The position numbers and the translations under genes are program-made. The notes below the pieces were generated by a model. The model did not search any database. It was not told the origin of the DNA and worked only from the letters and a program-made list of their open reading frames with translations. Positions 23,650 through 34,690 of a stretch of 64,000 nt of DNA are shown one piece after another; positions within the stretch are counted from its first letter, which is position 1; each line of letters starts with the position of its first letter. Source of the stretch: Atherix ibis (lineage: Eukaryota > Arthropoda > Insecta > Diptera > Athericidae); contig OY282607.1 of NCBI GenBank assembly GCA_958298945.1, forward strand, positions 55,281,020 through 55,345,019, in the 5' to 3' direction.

Positions 23650-25815
23650 GTTTGACATAGGCGCCCCCCGGAGATCTAGTATTATAAAAATATATTTTTA
23701 ATTGAGAAATTTAGAAATGATAAATTCTAAATCGACTGTAATAAAAAATAAAAAATAATATTGACAAAATTGAAGATCCAAAAAAAGTTAAAAGTCTCAA
23801 TTTATTATTTAATAGAATTAAGGCTTTTAAAAGAAGAACAAAAACATGAAAAATATATATTTTTAACAGAATATGGAGACTTTACTAAAAGTAGTAAGTA
23901 AATTAAACAATAACGCACAAAAATAGATATTATTAATCTATTTAAATTAATATTCATAATATGTGTATAATCTTAATTTGATTTTTTTTTGTTGACATTT
24001 TAAGTCACGTGTGCAGCTTGATAACGACTTAAACATATATTGTCTAGAAATATCTTATTTAAATCTTACGAAATCAAATATTTATATTATTCCTGTAGAA
24101 CTGTTATTTATTTCCTCTTAAGGTTAAGTAAAACTACCAAATCCCCACCCCTGTTTGCAGTAGAATTATAAGATAGTATATTGAAAAGTCTTACGATTCA
24201 TAGACCGTGTTCTATATATAGTAGAATTAATTTGATCATGTTTTTTTGCTTAGTATCATTTATTTTACCAAAAAGTCTTTAAATCATTATTGAAGTTTGG
24301 TCTGCTATTATTAATTTATTTAACAAAGACAAATATGGTTAATGCTACGAGGAGACCATTCGAGCCAAGTTATATGATGATGGTTCTTCCTTTTTCGGTT
24401 ATTTACTACTGAATTTCCTAAAGTAACTGTATTTACTTTTTCTTTTACCTGCCGGACTATATTTTTTGCTGTTATATTAATTTTCCGATGACTATTCGAA
24501 AATATTTAATCTAATAAAAATGCTCAAACCATTCAACAAAAAAATGTTTCACTGTGTATACACGCCATAACATTTGTTACCTTGCAATTGAGAAATTTAG
24601 ATAAAAAGAATTCCAAAATAAGTGGCGGTATTTATAATTTCTTATTATTGATATTGTTTTTCTCTCAAATGGAACGATTTTATTGCTCTTTTATTATTTA
24701 AAAAGTCAACAAGAATATATAATCTACATAACCTTTTTTTGGAAAAGGATGTATTTCAATTAGATTACAAAAGTACTGAAATTCTGTCCAAATTTTTTCA
24801 AAAATACATTCGACAGAACGCACCACACCTATCACGAAAGACTTCATACTCTGAAATAAAAACTACCTTTTTACTATCTTGAAGAATAAAACTATTTATG
24901 CAAATGTATTAATTTTTGCTTACTTTTTCGTTAACTATTTAAAATTTAATAAAACAGCATCTGAACTAGATATCAATATTAGGCATTTCGGTATGCTACA
25001 CCACTTAATGGAGACTGACGTGTTTTAAAACTGTTGTGTTAAATTATATTTTTGTTTGGAATAAATGAGTTAATATGAATATTAATAGTGCTTTTGGAAT
25101 ATAATAAATGTCTGTAACGAAAACTAGATGTTAGTGGTTGTCATGTCTACATAAAAAAACTACACAAATATATGCAAGCAGTACAATTTATCGCCGCTTT
25201 TGCAATAATTCATACAGACAATTGCGTATACATATACGAAAATCGGATGTTCGGGCCTATCCAGGTATTTTTTAATCTTTTCAGGTTATACATTTAAACC
25301 GAATTTCAACTAACAAAAATGTCGCCAAAAAGGATTTTAAAAACTAGAAAAAAATTAAATTTTATTGATTTGAATTTGATTTAATTTTTATAAGTTTAGA
25401 TTGGAATGAATTCGTTTCATTTTTTTAAAATGATTCTGCCCAAAATAACCCAAAAATTTTTTCTAAATAAAATTTTTTATACTTAATTTTTTTCTGTAAA
25501 ATTTCTGCTGATCGAATTCAGTAGTGATTTTTGGCAGCAAATTTTTTGCACGCAATCGAAAACGAAGAATTTAACTCTTACGATTTCAGTTGGAATTTAA
25601 TTTATTATTATTATTTCTTCTTTTGATTTTTGGTAGAGCTTCTATTGAGATTGGTACAGCTACAATTTTTAGCTAAAAAGTACAAGACTTTTTTAATTAT
25701 TCATTTTACTTCTTTCCGCAAACAAATTTAAATTTTTGGAAACTACCAGAAAAAACTGTCAAGATCCAACAAATATTGGCAAAAACCAAATGAATTGTGA
25801 TATTTCGAAACATTA
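23650..25815. other. Gene-free central stretch, unit 2
   Basis: Reverse complement of the unit 1 stretch 8640-10790. Nothing recognisable in either strand. Confidence 0.6.
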
Positions 25816-26511
25816 CCTTGCAAAGATAATATACTCTAACATTGTTATATAATTAAGTAATTATTTCGAAACTAAAAACTGACAATCGGTAATGCTACAC
25901 GAAGCTTTCTATCGAAAATTATTCAAAATTGTTCGAAAAATTAAAATTGAATTGGAAAAAATATATTCTTGTAAGGACGGAAGTGAAAAAAATAACCTTC
26001 AGAAGGTAGAACAGTAAATAACTGAAGAAATAAAAAAAATCAAGCCGATCTCACTCTCCGTTCACGAGAAAACGAGAAAAATCCTCGCAATGCACTGGCC
26101 CAAAAGCAACTATAATTGGTCGCAGTCACCAAAAATTCTTGAAATCGAAAAGTTGACAATAAAATATTTCTAGCAACAAAAATTGTTGACAGAAAATGTT
26201 GAAATCGACAAAAATGGTCCGAAATGTTGCGGAAAGTGGCCATTCTGGCAACATTTTATATTGATAGCAACAAAATATGTGTCCATGAAGGCCAAAATGT
26301 TTCTGGGGAGCGGTCCTCAACAAATCGGCGATCAGCAATTTTTCGACTAGCGAGCGCATTTTTTGCTCTAGGATAATGGATCCTTCACCGATTTCGATCA
26401 TTAAAATGCCAAATCTATCACAACTAATGAAACAAAGAGGGTATATTAGCGAATTATTTCTATGCATGTGTGTTCGTGAGATAATTCAAAAAGCCTCTCG
26501 AAAAATGGGAA

Positions 26512-27699
26512 TACGGGGTCTGTTCAAAAAGTAACGCGAATTTTAAATTTCCGCGGGTTACGTGTATTCGATTTTCGATTTTTTTGAGGCTTATGCCGAT
26601 AAGTTGGGCCATTTTGAATATTCAGTTAATTTTTTACAGCTGATTTGCTTTCACGTGTTTTGGCTCGTTTTCGATTTTTGCCCATTCCAAAAAATGGAAC
26701 AAATAATATGTATCAAATTTTGTGTGAAAAACAAAATTAATTGCACGGACACATTCCGAATATTAACTGTGCCATATGGTGAAGCTACCTTGGACCGAAG
26801 TGAAGAAAATAGTATTGTCCAATCGTCGAATCACCGTTAGAGAAGTTGCTGAGGACTTGAACATATCGATAGGCTCATGTCATTCAATTTTTACCAATGA
26901 TTTGGGCGTGAGACAAGTCGCCGCGAAATTCGTACCAAAACTGATCAATTTCAACAAAAAACAGCAATGCATTAACATTGCTAAGGAACTGTTGGACTCT
27001 GTCCGCGACGACCGTAAATTGCTCCAGAGGGTCGTAACTGGTGACGAATCATGGGTTTATGGTTAGACGTGGAAACCAAATCTCAATCATCCCAATGGAA
27101 GCTCCCACACGAACCAAGACCGAAAAAGCGTGCCAAGTTCGGTCGAATGTGACGGTTTTGCTTACAATTTTCTTCGATTGCAGGGGCGTGGTGCATCATG
27201 AGTTCTTACCACAGGGTAGAACGGTCGATAACGAATATTACCTGCAAGTTATGCGCAAGTTGCCGGAAGCAATCCGCCAGAAACGACCGGATTTGTGGAA
27301 GAACAAAAATTGTCTTTTGCACCATGATAACGCCCCTCATCACGCATCGTTGCTTGTGCGCGAATTTTTGGCTAAAAACAACATACTAATAAAGCCGCAG
27401 CCACCGTATTCCCCAAATCTGGCCTCCAGAGACTTTTCCTTGTTCCTGAAACTGAAGAGCCCCATGAAAGGATGATGCTATACTACGATTGAGTAGATAA
27501 AGACGGCATCGAAGGAGGAGCTGAACAAGATCACAAAATATGATTTTTTGAAGTGCTTCGAGAATTGGAAAAAACGTTGGCACAAGTTTATAATATCTGG
27601 TGGGGATTGCTTTGAAGGGGACAAAATAGATATTCATGAATAAATAAATAATTTTTGAAAAAACACAAAATTCCCAATACTTTTTAAACAGACTTCGTA
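26512..27699 (+). mobile_element. Mariner element, unit 2
   Basis: 1188-bp copy in reverse orientation relative to units 1, 3 and 4, with the same TA-bounded inverted termini. It moved with the flip of C2, not by transposition: its flanks are the same J-like DNA. Confidence 0.85.
26694..27643 (+). pseudogene. Mariner transposase pseudogene, unit 2
   Basis: Same shared breaks as in unit 1 (helix-turn-helix deletion, two-base loss after GDESWVYG). It keeps HHDNAPHH, closer to the usual mariner motif than unit 1's NVPHH. Private changes include NKKQQCINI where the other copies have DKKQHRINI. Confidence 0.85.
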
Positions 27700-27881
27700 C
27701 TCGTATTTTGGAATATTCATTTTGTTTTGAGCCCGTAAGTCCATATTATTTATCCATCAATACCAATCATTTGCATATAAAATTAAAGGTCCGAAATAAC
27801 TTTAGATGGCTAGATATAAATTATTACATTTAATAATTGTATACCAACTACAGACTAAAATAATTGCAAATTCGCGGAGTT

Positions 27882-27993
27882 TTATTATTCTATAAACGAA
27901 AACTTCATTTTCTAATTACTGCCTACTTAGTTTTGTTTTGACTCTATATAATAACTTAAAAATAATTGCAAGTGAAATTAATTCATCTCAACA
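27882..27993 (-). repeat. Truncated copia 3' LTR
   Basis: Only the first 112 of about 255 LTR bases remain (TGTTGAGATG on the minus strand). Beyond 27882 the sequence changes directly to unit DNA equivalent to C1 position 6562. The stop codon of pol (TGA) is supplied by the LTR start TGTTGA. Confidence 0.9.
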
Positions 27994-29985
27994 CTCCTCC
28001 TGAATTAATTCACTACGTAGTTTTGCAAAGATTTTCTTACTCAATGATTTGGTGAAAATGTCAGCTAATTGCTGTTCACTTCGAATTGGTTTTGGACTTA
28101 CAGTTTTGTCGATGTGCTGTTGGATAAACTTACGGGGAATTTCAATGTGTTTCTTGCCCTTATTGGTTTTGCCTTCGTGAACATTCTTGAGCATGTAGAT
28201 TGCAGATCTGTTATCCACGTAGAGGTCGGTGGGTTCATCAGTCTGCAGAATTTTGAGCTCACGAGCGATTCTTCTTATCCAACAAACGTCATCAATGGCA
28301 GATACTGCTGCCCGGTACTCGGCTTCGGCTGTGGAGGTTGCCACTAGTCGTTGCTTTTGCGAGTACCACACCAGTGGTCCACCTCGCATGAGTAGCACTC
28401 CAGTCGTCGAATGCATAGTCTCTCGATCTCCTCCGAAGTCCGAATCAGAGTAAGCTTCCATTTTGTTGTCTCCATTGAAGAAGATTCCACTGTTCATCGT
28501 GCCTCTCAGATACTTGAATACTCGCTTCACCATGTTCCAGTGAGTGTCTTTTGGTTGTGCACAGAATCTGCTGAGAATATTTACCGCAAAACTAATGTCT
28601 GGCCTGGAGATTGTCACAAGATACAGCAAGCTACCAATTGCCTCTCGGTAGGGTGCTTTGGTGGCTGTTGCTTGGACATTCGGTTTCTCCATGACTTCTT
28701 TCGCAGCTCCAATGTCGATGGGAGTTGAGACGGGGTTGCAGTCGGCATGTTGCATCTTCTCGAGCCTGGGTTGGCTCACAGATATCCCATCAGTCTTCAC
28801 CTTCAGTTCCATCCCCAGATATGAAAATTCCTCTTGCACGGTCTCACTGTAGGTGATTTCAAATATTTGACTAATTTTCTTCAACAGCTTGTAGATTTCA
28901 GTCACGTCCTTTCCTGCGATAAGCCCATCATCTACAAAGAGTGTCATCAGGATGCTCCTATCCTGATTATAATAAACACAAGGATCATCGTCAGTGCTCT
29001 GCAGTCCAAGTTCCTCAAATTTTCCTGACACTTCCTCGTTCCAGACTCTTGGAGCTTGTTTCAGACCGTAGATTGCTTTGAGTAGATGGCATACTTTTTT
29101 ACTTTCATCTTCGAATCCTTGGGGTTGAGTCATGTGCAAAACTTCAGTCAACTTCCCATACAGAAAAGCAGTTTTGACGTCGAATGCGACCAACTTCATC
29201 TTTTCAGTTGCAGCATGACTCAGTATCAATCGTATCGAGGCATGACGAGCTACTGGACTAAATGTCTCGGCATAGTCTATACCTTCTTTCTGCTCAAAAC
29301 CTCTTGCGACAAGTCTGGCTTTCAATTTACCGTTCGCTTTCTCACGCAGTACCCATCTGCAAGATAATGGCTTGACATCCTTCGGGCATTCTTCCAACTT
29401 CCAGGTCCTTATTTTCATCAACGAATCGTACTCCTCCTGCATCGCCTTTCTCCAATCAGGATCCTTCAGTGCATTTTCGACGGCGATTTCCCCAACTTCA
29501 CCAATCAGTGCACATTGTGCAATGTTGCCTCTTCCCAGGAAGTCGGTGATGTAGTCGGCGTACCTTTTGGGTTGTTTCAGAGTGTTGCGGTCTCTCAGTT
29601 CTCGACTTGGTGTCTGATTCGCTGGTGGTGTCTAGTTGACCCTTTCTTTCGGTTTTTCATGCTGTCCATCTTCGTCTGACTCGCATTCTGCTTGCTCCGT
29701 TTCCTCATCCGCTTCTTTTTCTTCAGCAGTCACTTCTTGCGGGCTTGAGTAGCTCAGTTCTGTCCTTGGTCTTGCTTCATGCTTGGCTTCATGGAAGATT
29801 ACGTTGTCTGAGCTGACGATTTTTCCTGTGCTTGGAATGTAAATTCTATAACATGGTGAGTCCCATTCGTAGCCTATCATGATTCCTTTTTCAGACTTGC
29901 GATCCATCTTTCCTCTCTTGTGATTTGGTTTGAGTACGTAGCACTCACATCCGAATGCACGCAGCATTCGGATGTGAGTGCTACG
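27988..29985 (-). pseudogene. Copia pol, C-terminal part: integrase end, reverse transcriptase, RNase H
   Basis: One frame from the inverted insertion to the end, interrupted by a single TAG at 29632-29634 after PKERVN; the frame continues TPPANQTPSREL. The integrase tail has LRAFGCECYVLKPNHKRGKM and a GYEWDSPCYRIY core typical of copia. From 29442 the uninterrupted 484-codon part has the reverse-transcriptase motifs AFDVKTAFLYG and FVDD (variant of YVDD), then RNase H motifs SDSDFGGD, STAEAEY and VDNRSA. It ends QEEC inside the LTR. Apart from the TAG the catalytic residues look complete. Confidence 0.92.
27994..28001 (-). other. Copia polypurine tract
   Basis: AGGAGGAG on the minus strand, directly before the 3' LTR start TGTTGAG. 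It is the expected primer for plus-strand DNA synthesis. Confidence 0.7.
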
Positions 29986-29986
29986 T
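29936..29986. other. Inverted-duplication scar in copia integrase
   Basis: Two 23-base perfect inverted arms (29936-29958, 29964-29986) around the 5-base spacer ACGCA. The first arm lies in the normal integrase sequence and the second looks like a templated inverted copy. The insertion breaks the frame between FGRQVDISN and the HIRMLRAFGCE continuation. Confidence 0.75.
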
Positions 29987-30647
29987 TGCTGATATCGACC
30001 TGTCGTCCAAACCAAAGTTGTGCTGGTGTCTTTCCTTCAACGGAGCTTGTGCCAGTCTGGTTGATGGTGAAGACTGCGTAGTTTGCTGCCTCCGCCCATA
30101 GTCTCTTGTCTAGTCCGTTGGAGTGAATTGCTGTACGAGTGGCTTCTACGATGGTTCGCATTTCGCTCTCGATCCTTCCATTTTGCTCTGGTGTGTGGGT
30201 GTTTGTGACTGTGTGGCAAATTCCTCTTTCTTCTACCATCTTTCTTGTTTGGGCGTTCCTTATCTCGGTTCCGTTGTCTGATCTGAGTTTCTTTATTTTC
30301 CTCCCGAATTGATTTTCTACCAGGTTGATGTACTTTTCAAGTTTGCTTGAAGCTTCATCTTTGGACTTCATGGAGTATATCGTGCGATAATGTGTGTAGT
30401 CGTCTTTAAATAGGAGAAAATACTTTGAGTTTCCGAGAGAAGGAACGTCCATTTCACCCATGTCCACGTGCACCAGGTCCAGGGGTTGTTTCGCTTTCTT
30501 CGGGTTTGCAGGGTGAGAAATCCGATGGTACTTCCCATAGTCACAGCCTATGCAGTTGGTGCCATCCCAGTCGTCCACATACTTCACATTTTGACTTTTC
30601 AAAATGTTTTTCACGTACTTTGTGTTTTGATGCGCCAGTCTCTCATG
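29987..30647 (-). pseudogene. Copia integrase
   Basis: In the same frame as gag, downstream of the TGA at 30648-30650. Begins HERLAHQN; the zinc-binding HHCC is completed by CIGC. The catalytic core shows LVHVDMGEMD (first Asp), RSDNGTE (second Asp) and EQNGRIESE (catalytic Glu). The preceding TGA most likely replaces a Trp TGG, since copia proteins usually read WH-RL-H here. The frame runs into the inverted insertion at 29936 and then reads out of phase to 29877. Confidence 0.9.
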
Positions 30648-31994
30648 TCATGTCCTGATTGATGTGATAAAAGTGCATTCAACTTTCTTTTCTCTCCTCA
30701 GTAGCATCTTGAATAGGTTGCCCTCTCGTTCTGCCATGACAGCTACTTCATTTGTCCTTGGGTTGACAAATTTTGACCTTTTGTGGTCAGCCTTTTGTTG
30801 AAAACCTTTATCCAGGATTTGCCCCACTGAGACGAGGTTAAATCCGAGACTTGGCACGTACAAAACAATTTTGAGAACCACTTCCTTCCACTTCTGGCCA
30901 TCATATGCTTCCAATTTCACATTTCCAACAGCAACGCCATTTAGCTGAGTGCCATTTCCAATTAGGATTAGAACAGGCTTGTCCAGTTCGACCATGTCGG
31001 TGAACCACTTGCGGTGTGATGAGATATGTTGGCTCGCTCCACAGTCCTGAAACCAACATTCGTCCTTGCTCACTAAATTGCTGCTCAGCAATGAGTTTGT
31101 GTCATGGGATGTGTTCAGAAGTGCCAATGGTGACTGGTTACTCTGCTCACTGGAACGTGATCTGCATTCATTTTTGAAGTGTCCCTTCTTTCCGCACTTG
31201 TTGCAGGCGTAATTGCGTATGCAATATTCTAAGTACTTTGGTGTTGGCTTGCCTTTGCATTCCCTCACAAAGTGTCCTTTCTTCTCACACTTGAAACAGA
31301 TTTTCGATTTGGCCTCACTCTTGCTCATTGGTTGCTGTCCTTTCTTGTTGTGGTGCTTGGTGACAAGTGCATTCTGATTGCTTGTTTGATATCCATTTCC
31401 ATTTTCTTGCAGCCTCTCGTCCTCAAGTCTGAGTCGTTCAACTAGTCTTTCCACTGTCTGCTGTCCTGCATCGACGTTGTCCCATGATGTCCTGAAGTAT
31501 GCCAACTTGGGTGGCAGCACACCCAGGATCCTCGATATCACCCAACTTGGACGAATTGGATCAATGTCATTTGCTAGTTCCTCGGCAATGGCGGTGATGT
31601 CCATGCAATTTTCAGCAGCTGACTTTGTCTCGTCGTAGACAAATGAGAAAAATTTCTGTCGCAATGTCTCTCTGGTCACTTCAGTTTTAGTTCCGTACAG
31701 GTTGATGATTTTGTCCAACATCTGTTTTGAAGTCACACAGTGTGCGAGTTTGCTGGCTATCTGACTGCTCACGTTGAGTGCGATGAGTGTTTGGCCCTCG
31801 AGATCTTGTTTGACCCATGCTTTCACTGTTTCATCAGTTGAGGCACCTGCTGGTTTGACTTTTGTGCCGATTGCGACTTCATACACATCTTTTGTTTTTA
31901 AGACTAAGTTTAATTTTAAGCGCCAGGACGCATAATTAACCTTGCCTTCTGAATCTTCACACAGTGTTACTAATTTTGACTTGACTGTGTCCAT
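30648..31994 (-). CDS. Copia gag and protease region
   Basis: 448 codons. The N-terminal two thirds is a copia capsid (LYGTKTEVTRETLRQKFFSF, then ILGVLPPKLAYF). Two CCHC zinc knuckles follow, CFKCEKKGHFVREC near residue 235 and CNKCGKKGHFKNEC near 265; most copia gags have one, so the second is of note. The aspartic protease active site reads WFQDCGASQHIS near 313, with Cys where DSGAS is usual, followed by LYVPSLGFNLVSVGQI. The frame ends at a TGA that probably cuts a longer gag-pol. Start is the first ATG after the untranslated leader 31995-32200. Confidence 0.9.
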   Translation of the reverse strand: MDTVKSKLVTLCEDSEGKVNYASWRLKLNLVLKTKDVYEVAIGTKVKPAGASTDETVKAWVKQDLEGQTLIALNVSSQIASKLAHCVTSKQMLDKIINLYGTKTEVTRETLRQKFFSFVYDETKSAAENCMDITAIAEELANDIDPIRPSWVISRILGVLPPKLAYFRTSWDNVDAGQQTVERLVERLRLEDERLQENGNGYQTSNQNALVTKHHNKKGQQPMSKSEAKSKICFKCEKKGHFVRECKGKPTPKYLEYCIRNYACNKCGKKGHFKNECRSRSSEQSNQSPLALLNTSHDTNSLLSSNLVSKDECWFQDCGASQHISSHRKWFTDMVELDKPVLILIGNGTQLNGVAVGNVKLEAYDGQKWKEVVLKIVLYVPSLGFNLVSVGQILDKGFQQKADHKRSKFVNPRTNEVAVMAEREGNLFKMLLRREKKVECTFITSIRT

Positions 31995-32199
31995 TTTTCA
32001 AACTGACTTTACAATTTCCATTTTTCTAGACTAGTTATAAAATTTTCAGACTTACAGTTCGGTGACACTTACGACGGCTGCTCTGACTTTCGATGACAGT
32101 TTGCCGGTGAATTTGGAGGTTAGGTTGCTCCTACATGCTGTTTGTCCTGTCGATTTTCTGCTTTCGTTGTCCTTAACTGGAGATTCTGACTTACGACAA

Positions 32200-32215
32200 C
32201 TCTGGGCCCATAACC
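32200..32215 (-). other. Copia primer-binding site
   Basis: GGTTATGGGCCCAGAG on the minus strand, directly after the 5' LTR end. It matches the internal initiator-tRNA-Met site used by copia-type elements and fixes the 5' LTR end at 32216. Confidence 0.8.
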
Positions 32216-32470
32216 TGTTGTGAATAATTTCGATGATCTCCAGTTAAACACACTGATTTGACAAATAAACAACAAACACACCAATTTGGCAGTGGTAGTT
32301 TTATTTATTTTTCGGAACACACTTTCACTTCGACATATAATCAAACAATAGATTTTTCTTATTATTCTATAAACGAAAACTTCATTTTCTAATTACTGCC
32401 TACTTAGTTTTGTTTTGACTCTATATAATAACTTAAAAATAATTGCAAGTGAAATTAATTCATCTCAACA
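32216..32470 (-). repeat. Copia 5' LTR
   Basis: 255 bp starting TGTTGAGATG and ending CACAACA on the minus strand, with 5-base inverted ends TGTTG/CAACA. It abuts arm 4 at AATGCCAATAGACG. The TATATAATAACTT stretch on the plus strand is the likely promoter neighbourhood, unproven. Confidence 0.88.
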
Positions 32471-32984
32471 AATGCCAATAGACGAGTGTCAGCCAAACCG
32501 AAATGGCAGCCAAACAAAATCGACTAGGAGCATGAAAAGCTTCCTGTATATATATACATCACTACAGCCATCTAGCGAAAAAATAATTAATTCCTTTTCG
32601 CCCAAAACAATGCAGCTAACCGAATTTATGAAATGGCCTGGATATCGACGTTCGTTCAAATATTCAGTGCAGAGACACTGGGCATAGTGTCACGTGGTGC
32701 GGTAATTAATGTTATCACCGCATTGATATTAATTTTTTGACGTCGACCTTTATTTTGTACTCTTCACTTGCAAAAGTAAAAGTTCTAAAACAAAAAGAAA
32801 ACTAAAACTTTTTAGAGGATCCTAAAAGTGAGAACCAAAAAAAAAGTAGTTTTTAACTATCCTTTCCTCCCCCATTCTATGTGACGCCACTGACCCATGA
32901 GCTAGTACTAAAACAATTTATCAACAAAATTTCACCCATTTTTCAAAATTTACCATCACTGCTCTAGTTGGGGCTCATACCTCT

Positions 32985-33515
32985 GCGGTCTATCGAAGTT
33001 GAACTACTCAGAACATCTGACCAGGGTTGCCATAACATACACTTTGCCTTTAAAATAGCTTCAAAGAAAAAAGTCCAGAATATATCTTGGCGGCCAATTC
33101 ACATTAGCGTTCCGATCACCGAATTTAGTGCCCAAGAAACCGGTATTGTTTTGATGATCGTATCGCTGTTTTGCTGATACTAAAGCTTATTCACATTTAT
33201 TTTATTTAATTTGGATCAGTGCCCAATAATTCCACCAGAAAAAAGAAACCGGTATTGTTTTGATGATCGTATCGCTGTTTTGCTGATACACGTACTAAAG
33301 CTTATTCACATTTATTTTATTTAATTTGGATCAATGCCACAAGAAGAAGTGCCCAATAATTCCACCAGCCCATAAACCGTACCAAACAGTGACTTTTTTT
33401 TAGGATGTATCGATTTTTGTAAATCAAATGAGGATTTCTCGAATCCCAGATTTGAGAATTTTTTTAGTTAACGTAGCCGTCATTTTTTAATGTTTCCTTC
33501 ATCGCTAAATATGAT
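32985..33515 (-). pseudogene. T2 transposase relic, rearranged, arm 4
   Basis: As in other arms at both ends, but its middle is replaced by the local rearrangement at 33132-33350. NWPPR-type sequence and the SDE end are still present. Confidence 0.5.
33132..33350. other. Complex local duplication in arm 4
   Basis: A stretch of about 100 bases (from AAGAAACCGGTATTGTTTTG to TTAATTTGGATCA) occurs twice, near 33135-33226 and 33243-33333, separated by a copy of CCCAATAATTCCACCAG taken from further on. About 90 bases present in the other arms (with AAAAGTTTACTAATAAGTCG) are missing. The mixture of deletion and templated copies resembles error-prone break repair. Private to unit 2. Confidence 0.7.
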
Positions 33516-33684
33516 TTTTAAATATGAAGTTTGGATGAACAGAATGCGTTTCTCTATTATTAATAAGAACTCATAACTAACATTTATAGTTGACAGTCAT
33601 GAAGAAAAACTTATGACACGTGTGTTTTGAAAGATATTATACAGGTTGGGGAAAAACCCATATATAAGATCAGTTCTAGATACC

Positions 33685-33756
33685 GAACTTCAGTGTCTTC
33701 TGCTATCGCACTGCCATTAAGGCATGGCAGTGAGATAGCACAAGACACTGAAGTTC
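33685..33756. other. Hairpin, arm 4
   Basis: 33-base arms, loop TAAGGC, with two mismatches (CTTCTGC and ATCGCAC), the most eroded of the seven. The LINE reverse-transcriptase relic follows on the minus strand, about 33757-33865. Confidence 0.65.
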
Positions 33757-34690
33757 ACTGCTGAGAGTAAGGATAAATGGTATTGTCATCTTCATTGGAA
33801 TATTGGATGTACTCGTATAAATATTGTAGGAGGATGGGGCCAAGTATTCTACCCTACGGTACACCAACGAATAATGGTGGAGAGATGTCTGTTAGTTTAT
33901 TAGCTAAATTTACTTGAAAGTACCGGTTTTTCAAAAATAATTTAAAGTATTATGTGATGGAAAGAATCGTTTTGCGTTTCCAGAGTCAGTTGGTCGCGAT
34001 TAAGAGCTTGACTTATACCTACAAATACAAATATATCTGAATAATATCATCTTCTTTCTAAAAAGGATGCAATAGAACAGATTGCAAGTTATTGAATGCT
34101 AAACAGAATAGAGTTTAGTACTTACTGAAAATTGAATTTTTTTAAAATTTCAATTATTTATTGTAAAAAAAAATAATAAATAATAAATAGAAAAACCAAC
34201 AAAAACTAAATAAACTACAATTGGAAGAATTCCATTTAAATAAACAATTTGCAATGGTATGGAAATAACTTTATACGTAATAAAGTATATGAAAATACAA
34301 AGGACATGAAAGACAATTCTATTGTTTATGTCATGAGATATAAAGATAAAAAGCGAACCCTTAAACACCATCGAATTATCCTTTTAAACAGTTCGAAATA
34401 TGCTCTGCCGATTTTGGATCGAATGGACAATGAATTTGCATATTTTGTTTGTTTTATTTTTGTTTTAAAAGCTTTACTCCAATTTTTTTTGAGGGATATT
34501 ATCTGTTTTATGTTTTGCATTTCAAAAAATGTCAACATTCACATTTGACAACGAATAAATCTACTTCGGGCAATAAAACCAATGCAGTTTCTTTCAATTT
34601 GCCTATAATTTTATGACAAATTTGCCAAAAGAGGAGACTTTTGAGTTCTTGTCATTCGAAATAAAAATCAACACATATGAACACCAATAA

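Larger units (their letters stand above)
22511..27881 (-). repeat. Central segment C2 (inverted, truncated)
   Basis: C1/C3 in reverse orientation: Helitron-like relic first, mariner and J-like block last. It stops at 27881 against the truncated copia LTR. The part equivalent to C1 5399-6561, including the L-side insert, is missing. The unassigned 63-codon frame is at 22935-23126 on the plus strand. Confidence 0.85.
25815..27881. repeat. J-like block split by mariner, unit 2
   Basis: Inverted copy of the unit 1 block. It is cut at its outer end where the copia LTR begins, within GCAAATTCGCGGAGT (the complement of ACTCCGCGAATTTGC at 6561-6575). Confidence 0.7.
27882..32470 (-). mobile_element. 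Ty1/copia retrotransposon, 3' LTR truncated
   Basis: 4589 bp read on the minus strand: 5' LTR (32216-32470), primer-binding site, gag-protease, integrase, reverse transcriptase-RNase H, polypurine tract, truncated 3' LTR (27882-27993). The gene order (integrase before reverse transcriptase) is the copia order. The 112 bases shared by the two LTRs are identical, so insertion was recent. It is present in unit 2 only. The gag-pol frame has three defects: a TGA at 30648, an inverted insertion at 29936-29986 and a TAG at 29632. No target-site duplication is visible, because the 3' LTR outer end and its flank are deleted. Confidence 0.93.

Noticed and set aside
28069..30662. Many plus-strand frames of 60-105 codons across the copia region.
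   Set aside because: Antisense shadows of gag-pol, which has clear domain motifs on the minus strand.
27882..32470. The copia element as an intact, active retrotransposon.
   Set aside because: Nonsense codons at 30648 and 29632, an insertion in integrase and loss of 143 bp of the 3' LTR. The catalytic residues look good, but this copy cannot be autonomous.
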